Source: Limisphaerales bacterium (lineage in GTDB: Bacteria; Verrucomicrobiota; Verrucomicrobiia; Limisphaerales; UBA11358). Taken from it: a DNA stretch of 60,773 nucleotides. Of the stretch, positions 1 through 8,339 are shown piece after piece (position 1 is the stretch's first letter; each line of letters begins with the position of its first letter). Both the position numbers and the translations under genes were made by a program. The notes beneath the pieces are model-generated. The model ran no database searches, was not told the DNA's origin, and saw nothing but the letters and a program-made list of their open reading frames with translations. The DNA lies in the NCBI GenBank assembly GCA_003161635.1, contig PMOA01000060.1:1-60773 (forward strand), in the 5' to 3' direction.

Positions 1-34
1 GCCGGCGGGGCGCGCTCCGCGCGCACCCGCCGGC
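1..34. repeat. GC-rich palindromic repeat at window edge
   Basis: The first bases form a long hairpin: GCCGGCGGG at 1-9 pairs with CCCGCCGGC at 26-34, and the interior CGCGC/GCGCG also pairs. There is no T-run on either side, so an intrinsic terminator is not supported. It is most likely one of the many short palindromic repeats scattered through this window. Confidence 0.6.
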
Positions 35-74
35 AAACCCAACCACGGAGTCGCCATGCGTGACCACGTTACGA

Positions 75-413
75 CTACTCCAGGGGCAACACGGAACCCG
101 CCCGAATGATGACCCCGTTCTTGGCGTCAAAACCGTTCGGCTCCATCAGATCGAACTCCACCACCAATTTTTGCCCCTCCTTGAACGTGCAGGAGCATTC
201 CTTGGCAGCCTGTTCGACGGTCTGGACGCTGCGAGGGCACCAGGTTTGGACCGTGGGTGCCTTCCCATCGGCACACTGAACTTCGTAGAGGTTCACAATG
301 CCGACGACCTTTTTTGCTTTGTTTTGAACTTCCTTGTGGCGATGAGCCACAAACTTGGCGAGGACCACGCGGCGGCCCGCCAAGAACTGTTCGACTGCGA
401 TTTGCTGTTTCAT
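75..413 (-). CDS. small protein of unknown function
   Basis: A 112-residue protein not recognised as any named family. It has a basic N-terminal half (VLAKFVAHRHKEVQNKAKK) and a more beta-like second half with three cysteines. No signal peptide or membrane segment is visible. The ATG at 413 has AAGGGA a few bases upstream, a good ribosome-binding site, which supports a real start. It lies upstream in the accessory block with two other unknown minus-strand genes. A small nucleic-acid-binding protein of a mobile element is possible but is only a guess from the charge pattern. Confidence 0.55.
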   Translation of the reverse strand: MKQQIAVEQFLAGRRVVLAKFVAHRHKEVQNKAKKVVGIVNLYEVQCADGKAPTVQTWCPRSVQTVEQAAKECSCTFKEGQKLVVEFDLMEPNGFDAKNGVIIRAGSVLPLE

Positions 414-577
414 ATTCCCTTTTGGCTTACCACGCGACAGACGACGCCACAGTCTTCGCCGTTGGTGATTACAACGATTAGTCCATCATTGACCCCATCC
501 ACGCTGAACAGGCGGGTGAAGTGGCCGGCGAACATCTGGTGACGTTCAAGCGACCTGTTTGTGTGAAGAATTACGTT

Positions 578-599
578 CACGCGCTAACTTTAGCGCGTG
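578..599. terminator. hairpin downstream of the 302-residue gene
   Basis: CACGCGCTAA (578-587) and TTAGCGCGTG (590-599) form a perfect 10-bp stem with a two-base loop. It lies just past the 3' end of the minus-strand gene ending at 647. On the minus strand no strong T-run follows, so it may be a repeat element rather than a true terminator. Confidence 0.3.
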
Positions 600-646
600 T
601 AGAAAATCTGTCAGGAGATTGGGACAGCCTAGGAGGGGGTGCTGTC

Positions 647-1555
647 CTAAACCGGTGGCTCTTGCTCTGGATTTGGCCTTGGCCCCGGTGGCCGTTTCGT
701 TGTCAATCCAAGACGTTCACGCCGTTTCTTCAACGTGCCGGGCATCACACGTTGCCCCGTCATCACCAGAATTGCGTCCGAAAGTTCCTCGGCAGTGAGG
801 AGATTGTATTTTCTGCGAAGCCAGTTCAGCACCAGTTCGTGATTGATTGGATCTATTTCGCGTTTAGGTTCCTGCCAAACACGGGCGAACTCGCACATCC
901 ACTCCGTTCCAATGGGATTGCTGCGCTGCCATTCCTTCACCAAATCCTCAGTCCAATAATGAGCCATTTCGGCAAAATACGCTTCAACTGCTTCATGTTC
1001 AATTTTCTCACGCTCTCGCGGTTCTTCAGTCGTGTATGCTTTTTCCATCAGCGTAACGGTCTTCGGCTGCAGTCCGGCCAGCACCTTTAGCCTAGCCTGA
1101 TACAGGTCTTGCTCCTCGATTGATGATTTCCTGTCAGGACGACTGTAAGTAATCGGAATGCCATCGGGACGACTTTCAATGTAAGCCAGATCATCCTTGG
1201 ACGCCTCAAACATTGAGGCCAACTTTCGTAGTTCCGCCTTACTCATATTGACGAAGTTGACCATTTCATCGAACTTTTTCCGCGCATCTGCTTCCGTTGC
1301 GTTCGGTTCAAGATAAAAGATTTCGTCAGGTTCTTCCCGCCCGTCTTCGTAACGTTGCCAGTGAACAACCACCCAAATCTCCTTATTCCCCATGATGGCG
1401 TTATACATTGGATACATGGCTTCTCCCGGCTGAAAACCTACCTGGTTCGCTTTGAATCTGCCCAAGCCAACAATATCCCGATACCACACTGGCACTAGCT
1501 CAATGCGATCCTGAAACTCAACAAGCCAGACGCCTGTGTATGGAGGAATAATCAT
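647..1555 (-). CDS. 302-residue protein of unknown function with C-terminal helix-turn-helix-like region
   Basis: The protein is not recognised. The first 90 residues look like a beta-rich domain (MIIPPYTGVWLVEF...), the middle is helical and acidic, and the C-terminus (about residues 250-295) reads LTAEELSDAILVMTG followed by a basic stretch KKRRERLGL and a proline-rich tail. That end resembles a small helix-turn-helix with a basic recognition helix, so DNA binding is possible. The ATG overlaps the stop of the upstream 114-residue gene by four bases (1552-1555), which implies one transcript and coupled translation. Base composition is poorer in GC than the housekeeping genes, in keeping with an accessory origin. 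Confidence 0.6.
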   Translation of the reverse strand: MIIPPYTGVWLVEFQDRIELVPVWYRDIVGLGRFKANQVGFQPGEAMYPMYNAIMGNKEIWVVVHWQRYEDGREEPDEIFYLEPNATEADARKKFDEMVNFVNMSKAELRKLASMFEASKDDLAYIESRPDGIPITYSRPDRKSSIEEQDLYQARLKVLAGLQPKTVTLMEKAYTTEEPREREKIEHEAVEAYFAEMAHYWTEDLVKEWQRSNPIGTEWMCEFARVWQEPKREIDPINHELVLNWLRRKYNLLTAEELSDAILVMTGQRVMPGTLKKRRERLGLTTKRPPGPRPNPEQEPPV

Positions 1556-1896
1556 TTTCTTTTCGGCGATGGTATCCGCCCCGTTCCTGAATTTATAAAC
1601 ACCATCGGTTCAAAATTGATTTGCCACATTTTCCCCTCTGGCACAAAGACTTTCGCGCTGTCCGCTTTGCTCCCATCACAAAAGACTTTGCGCCAGCCCG
1701 ATATTGGCGCGACCAAAGCAGCGTAACCGTTCTCCGAACCGCCTCCGGCTAATTCTCCGCCCGGTAACACCGCTTCCGTCGCGATACGCCTTCGGTTTCT
1801 GATTGGTAGCGGGGACCGGAACGATTCGTCGTCCTTTTGCATTTCCCTGTTAAGGTGACGCTGGTAAATTTTCGGCACGCACAACCAGTCCTTCAA
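1552..1896 (-). CDS. small basic protein of unknown function
   Basis: A 114-residue open frame, first gene of a two-gene minus-strand unit with the 302-residue protein. It has no recognised domain. The N-terminus is rich in Arg and Lys, the middle Gly/Ala-rich (VLPGGELAGGGSENGY), and the C-terminus ends in PSPKRK. The four-base overlap with the next gene is the best evidence that it is translated. The start is uncertain; a shorter form is possible. Confidence 0.4.
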   Translation of the reverse strand: MKDWLCVPKIYQRHLNREMQKDDESFRSPLPIRNRRRIATEAVLPGGELAGGGSENGYAALVAPISGWRKVFCDGSKADSAKVFVPEGKMWQINFEPMVFINSGTGRIPSPKRK

Positions 1897-1989
1897 CGGC
1901 TAATAATTCCTCGACACGGTTCAGAAATGGGCGTATTCAGCGAACACTGAACACGCTCCTTAAATAGGAATGGGGTTTCGAATTCAAAT

Positions 1990-2295
1990 TTGATTGCCAA
2001 AAGACGAATTGATTCCAAAATTGACCTTGTGAAATTTGATTCCCAAAAAATCATTCAATACTTAAATACTAAATGGGCAGTCAAGCCATGCCCAATGTGC
2101 GGTATTATCAAGTGGAACGTTTCCGATAAGCTTTTCGAACTTCGAGAATATCATGGTGGAGATCTTGTGATCGGCGGACAAGCGTCAATTATACCGTTGA
2201 TACCAATTATTTGTAGCAATTGTGGCAACACGATTTTCATAAATGCAATTGTTGCCGGTGTTGAAATTCCTGGTATTCCCCCTCCTGCAAAATGA
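1990..2295 (+). CDS. small zinc-ribbon protein
   Basis: A 101-residue protein with two CxxC knuckles: CPMCG (C34, C37) and CSNCG (C75, C78), the layout of a zinc ribbon. Between and after them lie hydrophobic beta-like stretches (IIPLIPIICSNCGNTIFINAIVAG). The frame starts with TTG at 1990; no upstream ATG is in frame and GGAATGGGG lies about 16 bases upstream, so the start is uncertain. Its stop overlaps the ATG of the next gene (2292-2295), so both are probably made together. The pair is clearly AT-richer than its surroundings. Function unknown; such zinc ribbons often bind nucleic acid or a partner protein. Confidence 0.65.
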   Translation: MIAKRRIDSKIDLVKFDSQKIIQYLNTKWAVKPCPMCGIIKWNVSDKLFELREYHGGDLVIGGQASIIPLIPIICSNCGNTIFINAIVAGVEIPGIPPPAK

Positions 2296-3230
2296 GCTTC
2301 GAGGTAACACAAAATTTTGAATTGGTTTCCCACGAAAAAGGAAAGGCCTATCCAATTTCAGTCAAAGAATGGGAATATCTAAAAGAGCAGATTGGGCAAA
2401 TAGAAGAGCGAGGAAACTTTTGGCAAACGATTGGTTCAATTTTATTGGGGGCAGCCGGCACTGCTGTTCTGAACAGTTTTACAGCGACGTTCCCTACGCC
2501 TCCAGAAGGAAGCCAGTCCATTCCCAAAATCCTGAATTGGGCTTTTTTTCTGATTACTGGCCTTTCTGGATTACTGGCCTTTTTCTTTGGACGCAGTCAA
2601 AAAAAACTCCAAAAGCAATTTGCTCAGAATGTTGTCAGACAGATGGAACTCATCGAGGGGCGTTTCCAAAAAGAAAATTCAATTCAAACAGTTAATCAGA
2701 GGTCTGTTCGGTTTGTTGCTGCCATAACACTAAAACATTTTGCGACAGGAAAGTTCCTTGCGTCATGCCCCAAAAATCACAACCACAAAGGTTCGTCAAA
2801 TCAGCAAATGGTTTATGCTGCAAGTATTTCTGATTCGTATTCTGTGTGGATGCTTAAAGGCCCTCATGGCAAACCCGAAGATTACAACCGCGATAAACCT
2901 GTCAACAATAGCGACATAATTCGCCTCGAACATTTGCTAACAAGAAGGAATCTTCACAGCCACGGTGATCGTCTTTCCCCCATTTCACCACAGCAGGAAA
3001 TCACAGCTTGGGGATCGAATGGTGTGTGCGACGAAAACGATAATTGGCGTGTGGAGATAGAGGGTGGAGGGCAATTGCTCACGGGAAAACGACTGAGACT
3101 AATACATTGCAACACAAATATTGCATTGCACTCGCACATCGCATCTCAACCAGAATTTCTAGATGGCAATCAGGAGGTAACCGGATTTGGCGACAGGGAT
3201 AATAATGCTTTTTGGATTGTCGAATCCTAA
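2292..3230 (+). CDS. two-TM membrane protein with C-terminal MIR-like beta-trefoil
   Basis: A 312-residue protein with three parts. Residues 1-42 are soluble and helical. Two predicted membrane helices follow (about 44-63 and 82-99), then an amphipathic helix (102-128). Residues 141-312 look like a MIR domain: three related units, ITLKHFATGKFLAS (145), IRLEHLLTRRNLHSH (210) and LRLIHCNTNIALHSH (268), each followed by a QEITAWG/QEVTGFG-type strand and W. MIR domains are beta-trefoils best known from eukaryotic SDF2, protein O-mannosyltransferases and IP3 receptors. The 2TM plus sensor layout resembles membrane effectors of defence systems, but no function is shown. It is coupled to the zinc-ribbon gene upstream; the low GC suggests transfer. 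Confidence 0.7.
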   Translation: MSFEVTQNFELVSHEKGKAYPISVKEWEYLKEQIGQIEERGNFWQTIGSILLGAAGTAVLNSFTATFPTPPEGSQSIPKILNWAFFLITGLSGLLAFFFGRSQKKLQKQFAQNVVRQMELIEGRFQKENSIQTVNQRSVRFVAAITLKHFATGKFLASCPKNHNHKGSSNQQMVYAASISDSYSVWMLKGPHGKPEDYNRDKPVNNSDIIRLEHLLTRRNLHSHGDRLSPISPQQEITAWGSNGVCDENDNWRVEIEGGGQLLTGKRLRLIHCNTNIALHSHIASQPEFLDGNQEVTGFGDRDNNAFWIVES

Positions 3231-3606
3231 CGGAAGGCTCATTGGCAGTCGCGGACACCAAAACGGACACCAAAGGAGTTAAAACCGGTATAGTCGGGTT
3301 ATGACGAATTATGTTGAATAGTGAATGAAATCGGGTATATTTGGAGTGCAACAGCGGGGTAAATTGACCGATTCCGACCCTCGCCTCCATCAACGACTTA
3401 CGACGAAAATGGGTGACAAAAACCCCCATTTTTGCGAGGGTTGAAAACCGACCTCCGCCTCCCTTTCAAATTCATGTTGGTCGCGGCGATGAACCCGACC
3501 GACTTTCTTTATTGGTGTCCCCGATTGATCCGGGAAAGCCAATACTTTTCTGCGCCATTTGCTCTGGATTTTCGCATTGAAGAGCAGAGAGTAATGCCGT
3601 CTGCAC
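3231..3606. other. AT-rich gap, no convincing gene
   Basis: This 376-base stretch between the MIR protein and the truncated kinase holds only short frames on both strands without family resemblance. A small inverted repeat (GACAAAAACCCCCATTTTTG region near 3415-3435) is the only structure seen. It may contain decayed ends of an inserted element. Confidence 0.4.
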
Positions 3607-4044
3607 ATGACAAATCCTCCTGATCGCGAAGTGGCCGTCTTTGGCGCTGCCCGGCGGCTGCCGGCCGGGGAGCGAGCAGCCTATCTCAATGAAGCCTGCG
3701 TCGGTGACGCGGCCTTGCGCCAGCGCGTCGAAGAACTGCTTAAGGCCAGTGAACAAGCCGGCGCGTTCCTCGAAAGCCCGGCAGCGGTGCCGCTTGGACC
3801 GGGCGGCACCATCCATCTTGAGTTGAGTCCCACCGAAAAACCCGGTGACCGCATCGGCCGCTATAAATTGCTCCAGCAAATCGGCGAAGGCGGCTGTGGC
3901 GTGGTCTATATGGCCGAGCAGACGGAACCAGTCCACCGTCGCGTCGCGCTCAAGGTCATCAAGCTCGGCATGGACACCAAAAGCGTCATCTCTATCGATA
4001 GTTTGACTTCTTTGTCACAGACGCGGGAGGCCAACTGTCTATAG
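3607..4044 (+). pseudogene. serine/threonine protein kinase, N-terminal fragment
   Basis: The first 127 residues match the start of Pkn/Hanks-type kinases common in Verrucomicrobia and Planctomycetes. A helical leader (residues 1-75) is followed by the kinase opening GRYKLLQQIGEGGCGVVY with the glycine-rich loop and VALKVIKLGMDTK with the ATP-binding lysine. Homology stops after GMDTKSVI; the remaining residues are unrelated and the frame ends within 18 codons. The catalytic HRD and DFG motifs and the usual long C-terminal half are missing, so it cannot be an active kinase. The break lies about 25 bases before the ECF promoter at 4013, so the sigma gene probably arrived by the event that cut the kinase. 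Confidence 0.8.
4013..4039 (+). promoter_or_regulatory. ECF41-type promoter of the sigma gene
   Basis: TGTCACA at 4013-4019 is followed after 16 bases by TGTC at 4036-4039. Promoters of ECF41 sigma factors are described as TGTCACA, a 16-17 base spacer and CGTC, so this is a close match. It lies 40 bases ahead of the sigma factor ATG, suggesting autoregulation. Confidence 0.55.
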
Positions 4045-4078
4045 TGCAGAACCAAATAATATAAGGAATATAAGAACT

Positions 4079-4996
4079 ATGCAAAGCCAGGCGGAAATTT
4101 TTACTGAGTTACGGCCCGTCTTGATGACGCTCGCCCTGCGCATATTGGGCAGCGAAGTGGAGGCCGAGGATATGGTTCAGGAAACTTATCTGCGGTGGGA
4201 GCGAGCCGCCGCCACCGAAGTGCGCTCGCCAAAGGCATTTCTGACGACCATTGTCACCCGCCTCTGCCTTAACCATCTGAAGCTGGCCCGAGTGCGTCTG
4301 GAGCATGCGGACGCACCTTTGCTGCTGGACCGCTTGCCCTCCGACGCGCGCAGTCCGGCGGAGCAGGCCGGGTTCGCCGATGCGCTCACCGAGGCGTTTA
4401 TGTCCGCGCTGGGCAATCTCTCGGCGACCGAACGAGCGGTGTATCTCCTGCGCGAGGCCTTCGCGCTCGATTACGGCGATATTGCTTCGGTGGTGGACCG
4501 CAGCGAAGAGAACTGCCGCCAGATTTTAAAACGTGCCCGGGAGCGGATTGTGTCCAGGGAATCCACCGCCCGACCAGGCCGAGAGCAAACCCAGCGCGTT
4601 GTTTCGGAATTCCTCAACGCGTCTGAAACCGGTGAACTCGAGCCGCTTTTGAGGTTGCTGTCGGATGAAGCCGCGCTGGCCCGGGATCCGGGTGACCTGA
4701 CCAAGCCTGCGCCGCCCTTGATTCATGATCGCGAAATCATGTTCCAAACTCTCGGGAATGCCCTCGCGCAGATGCGCAACGCCAGCGACCGTTTTGTCCT
4801 TTTTCCCATCGGCCAGGACTACGCCTATGTGGCCCGCCGCGGCACAACCGCCAGGGGAGCAATTTTGTTGCGGGTCATTGATCAGAAGGTGGCGGTCGTG
4901 CGGCTGGTGAGTTGCCCGGTGCTGCTGCACCAGCTCCAGATTCTGATGGCTCTGAGCCTCGGTGGAGATGCTGGAAGCGATCCTCACAGCAATTGA
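4079..4996 (+). CDS. ECF41-like (SigJ-type) RNA polymerase sigma factor
   Basis: A 305-residue sigma-70 family factor. Region 2 is visible at about residues 10-75 (LALRILGSEVEAEDMVQETYLRW) and region 4 at about 110-165 (LSATERAVYLLREAFALDYGDIASVVDRSEENCRQILKRA). A SnoaL-like domain of about 130 residues follows; in ECF41 this C-terminal extension tunes sigma activity in place of a classic anti-sigma factor. The family signatures WLPEPL and DGGGK appear altered here (LLLDRLP and ARDPGDLTK), so it may be a divergent member. The ATG at 4079 is preceded by AAGGAATATAAGA. The next gene encodes a diheme cytochrome, not the carbohydrate or carboxymuconolactone enzymes usual beside ECF41. Confidence 0.85.
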   Translation: MQSQAEIFTELRPVLMTLALRILGSEVEAEDMVQETYLRWERAAATEVRSPKAFLTTIVTRLCLNHLKLARVRLEHADAPLLLDRLPSDARSPAEQAGFADALTEAFMSALGNLSATERAVYLLREAFALDYGDIASVVDRSEENCRQILKRARERIVSRESTARPGREQTQRVVSEFLNASETGELEPLLRLLSDEAALARDPGDLTKPAPPLIHDREIMFQTLGNALAQMRNASDRFVLFPIGQDYAYVARRGTTARGAILLRVIDQKVAVVRLVSCPVLLHQLQILMALSLGGDAGSDPHSN

Positions 4997-5156
4997 ACAA
5001 TGAAGGGAGAACGCCGCACGGTTCGCAAAGTTTTGGGGACTCCGACAACCCCTGTTTTGCCAGACACAGAACATGGAACCCCGTGAATTAATGGTTCTAT
5101 CCCCGAACGAGGATTCGTTCCAACTGTAAAAGTCGGAAACAACAATAGGCAAACAT

Positions 5157-6527
5157 ATGAAAACCATTAACTACAGAATCGGTGGTATGAGAAAAAGACT
5201 TTTTAGCATCGCCGCCGCGACGTCGAGTCTAGCTCTTTTGTGGCTGGTTAGCGCCTATGTCATCCGAGCAGCTCCCGGACCGCAGGCCGACCTGGAATCA
5301 CAGACCATTTCGGTGGAGCTGAACGCTTTATTGAAAGTAAACGAGGGCCGGAACATCTTCCGGTATGACACGTTCGGGGATCAGGCATTCTGGGGTGACG
5401 CCCTCAAGCTGCACCAGGCGATTGAGGGAGCCAATCTGGGCGGGGTCGGCCCCGGTGTAAGCCCCAGCACCGCTTTGGCCGTTGGATTGAAAGTGGACGT
5501 GGATACTTTGCCCCAGTCTCTGAAAAGGAAATTGGCCGCCGGGCAGGTGGATTTGAACGACCCGGCCAATACATTGGCGCTGCTGAAGCTCAATGCGGTT
5601 GTCGGCGTGACGGGTTTCTTTGACCGGCAGAATCGCCTGACTTCTCTCGGAATTCAATGTGCCTTGTGTCACTCGACTGTGGACAACTCGTTTGCGCCCG
5701 GTATTGGACACCGCCTTGACGGCTGGCCCAACCGCGATTTGAACGTCGGAGCCATTATCAACCTCGCCCCAGATCTCTCTCCGTTCGCCAATGCCCTGCA
5801 AGTGGATGAACCCACTGTGCGCACCGTCCTGCAAAGCTGGGGCCCCGGCAAATTCGATGCGGAGCTGCTGATGGACGGGCAGGCCTTTCGTCCGGACGGA
5901 AAATCCGCCGCCACACTGCTGCCTGCGGCCTTTGGCCTGGGCGGAGTCAATCTCCACACCTACACCGGCTGGGGTTCGGTCCCATATTGGAACGCCTTTG
6001 TGGCCAACCTGGAAATGCAAGGTTCAGGCCGGTTTTTCGACCCGCGCCTCAACGATGCCAATACCTTCCCGGTGGCCGCCCGCCTAGGCTTCGCGAATAT
6101 CAAGGCCGACAATGACCTGATCACCAGCAAGCTGGCAGCGCTGCAATTTTATCAACTGGCCCTCCCGGTTCCCAAGCCGCCGCGCGGCAGCTTTAACGCC
6201 GCCGCCGCCGCCCGCGGCAAGTCTCTATTCGAGGGCAAGGCCAACTGCGCCACCTGTCATGTGCCGCCACTTTACACAGAACCGGGTTGGAACATGCACA
6301 CGCCCTCGGAAATCGGGATTGACGATTTCCAGGCCAATCGCTCGCCCGACAAGCGCTACCGCACCACGCCACTGGGCGGACTCTTCGCCCGGGCCAAAGG
6401 CGGCTTCTACCATGACGGACGGTTTCCGACGCTGCTGGACGTAGTGAACAGCTACAACACGCGTTTCAACCTGGAGCTTACGCCACAAGAGAGTCAGAAC
6501 TTGGTGGAATACTTGAAGTCGCTCTGA
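5157..6527 (+). CDS. secreted diheme c-type cytochrome
   Basis: A 456-residue exported protein. The N-terminus (residues 1-38) has a basic stretch and a hydrophobic core ending near IRAAPG, a signal peptide or anchor. Two CxxCH heme sites are present: CALCH at about 168-172 and CATCH at about 364-368. The second sits in a cytochrome-c-like C-terminal domain with FHDGRFPTLLDVVNSYN, a layout seen in diheme peroxidase-like proteins. It is probably a periplasmic electron-transfer protein or oxidase; the substrate cannot be read from the sequence. It follows the ECF sigma gene by 160 bases and may belong to its regulon, although no TGTCACA promoter was seen before it. Confidence 0.75.
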   Translation: MKTINYRIGGMRKRLFSIAAATSSLALLWLVSAYVIRAAPGPQADLESQTISVELNALLKVNEGRNIFRYDTFGDQAFWGDALKLHQAIEGANLGGVGPGVSPSTALAVGLKVDVDTLPQSLKRKLAAGQVDLNDPANTLALLKLNAVVGVTGFFDRQNRLTSLGIQCALCHSTVDNSFAPGIGHRLDGWPNRDLNVGAIINLAPDLSPFANALQVDEPTVRTVLQSWGPGKFDAELLMDGQAFRPDGKSAATLLPAAFGLGGVNLHTYTGWGSVPYWNAFVANLEMQGSGRFFDPRLNDANTFPVAARLGFANIKADNDLITSKLAALQFYQLALPVPKPPRGSFNAAAAARGKSLFEGKANCATCHVPPLYTEPGWNMHTPSEIGIDDFQANRSPDKRYRTTPLGGLFARAKGGFYHDGRFPTLLDVVNSYNTRFNLELTPQESQNLVEYLKSL

Positions 6528-6544
6528 TCGCTCAGGGGCACTCC

Positions 6545-6841
6545 CTCATTGCCAGTTTGAAAGGCGAGGACGTGGACTGGACGAATGGCACCGTGAGTTT
6601 CTTCCGCAAAAAAACCGGCGTGCCCGTCATTGTCCACTTGGGCACGGAAGCATTAAACCTATTCAAAGACCTGCCCGCCGAAGGCGTGTTGTTTCCGTAC
6701 CCGGAACGATTCGCGCAGGAGGCTTTGGGCCACAACAGCAAGGCGGTGCATCGCGCCTACGCCAAACGCGCCCTGATGAAAATCCCGTCACTGGAAGATT
6801 ACGAACACCGGGCAGCCGCAAAGGTCCAACCGGCAGCATAA
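6545..6841 (+). pseudogene. tyrosine recombinase (integrase) remnant with internal deletion
   Basis: The frame reads LIASLKGEDVDWTNGTVSFFRKKTG, typical of the middle of a tyrosine recombinase, and then PERFAQEALGHNSKAVHRAYAKRA, its C-terminal box with the catalytic tyrosine (AYAK). The two parts are fused directly at LFPY/PERFAQ. The stretch that normally lies between, with the HxxR catalytic motif, is missing, and so is the N-terminal DNA-binding half. It starts right behind the cytochrome stop, so it is the scar of an integrated element. The annotated start is only the first recognisable residue. Confidence 0.75.
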
Positions 6842-7018
6842 ACGCTCGGATGGTTCAATTGGTAAAAGTAGCTGGGGTAAAAGCCGTGGCGTGTGAGAGA
6901 GCAAATGCCGCGCAATGTTGTCAGCGGCAAATCTTATCGAGGGATTTATATTCGCGGCTCGAAGTCGCGAATCGCGGTTGAGTTGAAGGCAACTTTTGAT
7001 ATCATCGTAAACACTTTT

Positions 7019-8017
7019 ATGAAAACCTTGCCAATCTTGGTGGCGATTCTGGCGGCGGCCTTAACTTCTTCCGCCGCACCAATCGCGATTGAAGACATTT
7101 CACCGCATTTGTCCACGAATGCCCAAATCATCTGGAAAGCACCGACCAGCACCCTGCCCAAAAATCTTTGGGTTTATAAAATTCTTCCCAACTCATTTAC
7201 CGCGCCGGTAATTTCCAATGCAGTGGTGCTGGCTTCATTTCAGAGCAAGGGATTTCCGCAGCCTTCGACCAACCAAATAATTCTTTGGGATCATAATCGC
7301 AAGGGCGATGATCCCCTCGCTGGTGCGTTTTGCATTCTGCCTGATGCTGAGGTGATACAGTTCACAATGCGGAATCATGCTGCTGGTTCCTCCGAGGCCA
7401 TTCCAAGTGATGAGATGATTGCGAAGCGGGCGTGGGACTGCGTTGCTCAACTGGGCATTGACCGTGCGCAATTATCGCAAGGAGGAATACAAAACAATGG
7501 GTGTGAATACGACGGCAAAGGCGGGCTGGCGACCAACGACTATGTCTGTGGGCGAGCGATTACCCTCGTTCGAAAAATTGACGGGGTGGATTTTCAAGCT
7601 GAAAGCGAAGGCTTCTCGATTGAGTTTGGCAGTCATGGCACAATCCGGTCTTTCGGTCTTCATTGGCCGAATCTTGAACGCTTTGATAACCGTCAAACTG
7701 TCAGTCCCAAACAAATCATTCGTTTCATCAGGGCCAACAAAACTCCTGTGTTTCCAAATGAAAACGAGGAAACCTTTTTTCAAAGGGTCAAATCCCTGTC
7801 CCAGGCCAAAACCTTCACCATCACCAAAATCACGCTATATTATGGCGAGGGCATCTTTGGTGAAACGCCAAAGGAAAACGAGACGCCGAAATATGTTACT
7901 CCTTATGCAGAGCTTCAGGCCGTTGCTGATCTCGGCAATTCCAATTTGACTGTCCGGCTAGCTGCTCCAATCATTTTGTCAGACGTGAACCAGATATTGG
8001 GGCACAAAGCCAAGTAA
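7019..8017 (+). CDS. secreted protein of unknown function
   Basis: The product is 332 residues when read from the ATG at 7019. This start is chosen over an upstream one at 6893 because it begins with a clean signal peptide: MKTLPILVAILAAALTSSAAP, with cleavage near SSA-AP. The mature part is mixed alpha/beta without a recognised catalytic motif; two nearby cysteines in NGCEYDGKGGLATNDYVCG (about residues 158-175) could form a disulfide. No membrane anchor follows. It stands alone between an integrase remnant and gene fragments, and its function is unknown. Confidence 0.7.
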   Translation: MKTLPILVAILAAALTSSAAPIAIEDISPHLSTNAQIIWKAPTSTLPKNLWVYKILPNSFTAPVISNAVVLASFQSKGFPQPSTNQIILWDHNRKGDDPLAGAFCILPDAEVIQFTMRNHAAGSSEAIPSDEMIAKRAWDCVAQLGIDRAQLSQGGIQNNGCEYDGKGGLATNDYVCGRAITLVRKIDGVDFQAESEGFSIEFGSHGTIRSFGLHWPNLERFDNRQTVSPKQIIRFIRANKTPVFPNENEETFFQRVKSLSQAKTFTITKITLYYGEGIFGETPKENETPKYVTPYAELQAVADLGNSNLTVRLAAPIILSDVNQILGHKAK

Positions 8018-8065
8018 ATCTTAAAGGATTCAGTGTCCCCTAGCCTGTTATTACGCCGACGACAA

Positions 8066-8311
8066 CTAACCACCCACCGCCACTGACTTGCCGACTCGCG
8101 AAGAATCAATGTCCAGCAAACCATTCGGCGGAAGGTTTTTCTTAGCGGCATTTCTCTTTTGCCAATGCTGGTTCAACGCATTTGTGACTTTTGCCAGCCA
8201 AGTGCGGTCTTTGACCTGTTCCAGCAGTTCCGACGCCGCAAAAAACTTGACGCTGTTCGGCGGCGGATTGCCCAGCGGCTTGAGCAACCGCACCGCCACC
8301 AGAATCGGCAC
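8066..8311 (-). pseudogene. fragment of an unrecognised protein, minus-strand copy
   Basis: From a possible GTG at 8311 the minus strand reads PILVAVRLLKPLG...SVKFFAASELLEQVKDRTWLAKVTNALNQHWQKRNAAKKNL and on to a stop at 8066. The core DRTWLAKVTNALNQHWQKRNAAK is similar to DPDWLDDATKIIGQYWRRKNAQR encoded on the opposite strand at about 8,360-8,440, so the two are head-to-head paralogous pieces. The frame is open further upstream on this strand without a clear start. It may be an intact small gene, but the mirrored partial copy suggests decay. Confidence 0.4.
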
Positions 8312-8339
8312 ATCATGCGGCTGGCAATTCAGCACCCAA

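Noticed and set aside
60..542. Long plus-strand frames opposite the 112-residue gene
   Set aside because: They are the shadow of the minus-strand gene at 75-413, which has a good ribosome-binding site; the plus-strand translation has no family features.
6841..6900. tRNA-like GGATGGTTCAATTGGTAAAAG after the integrase remnant
   Set aside because: It recalls a D-arm, but no anticodon arm, T-arm or acceptor stem can be built around it.
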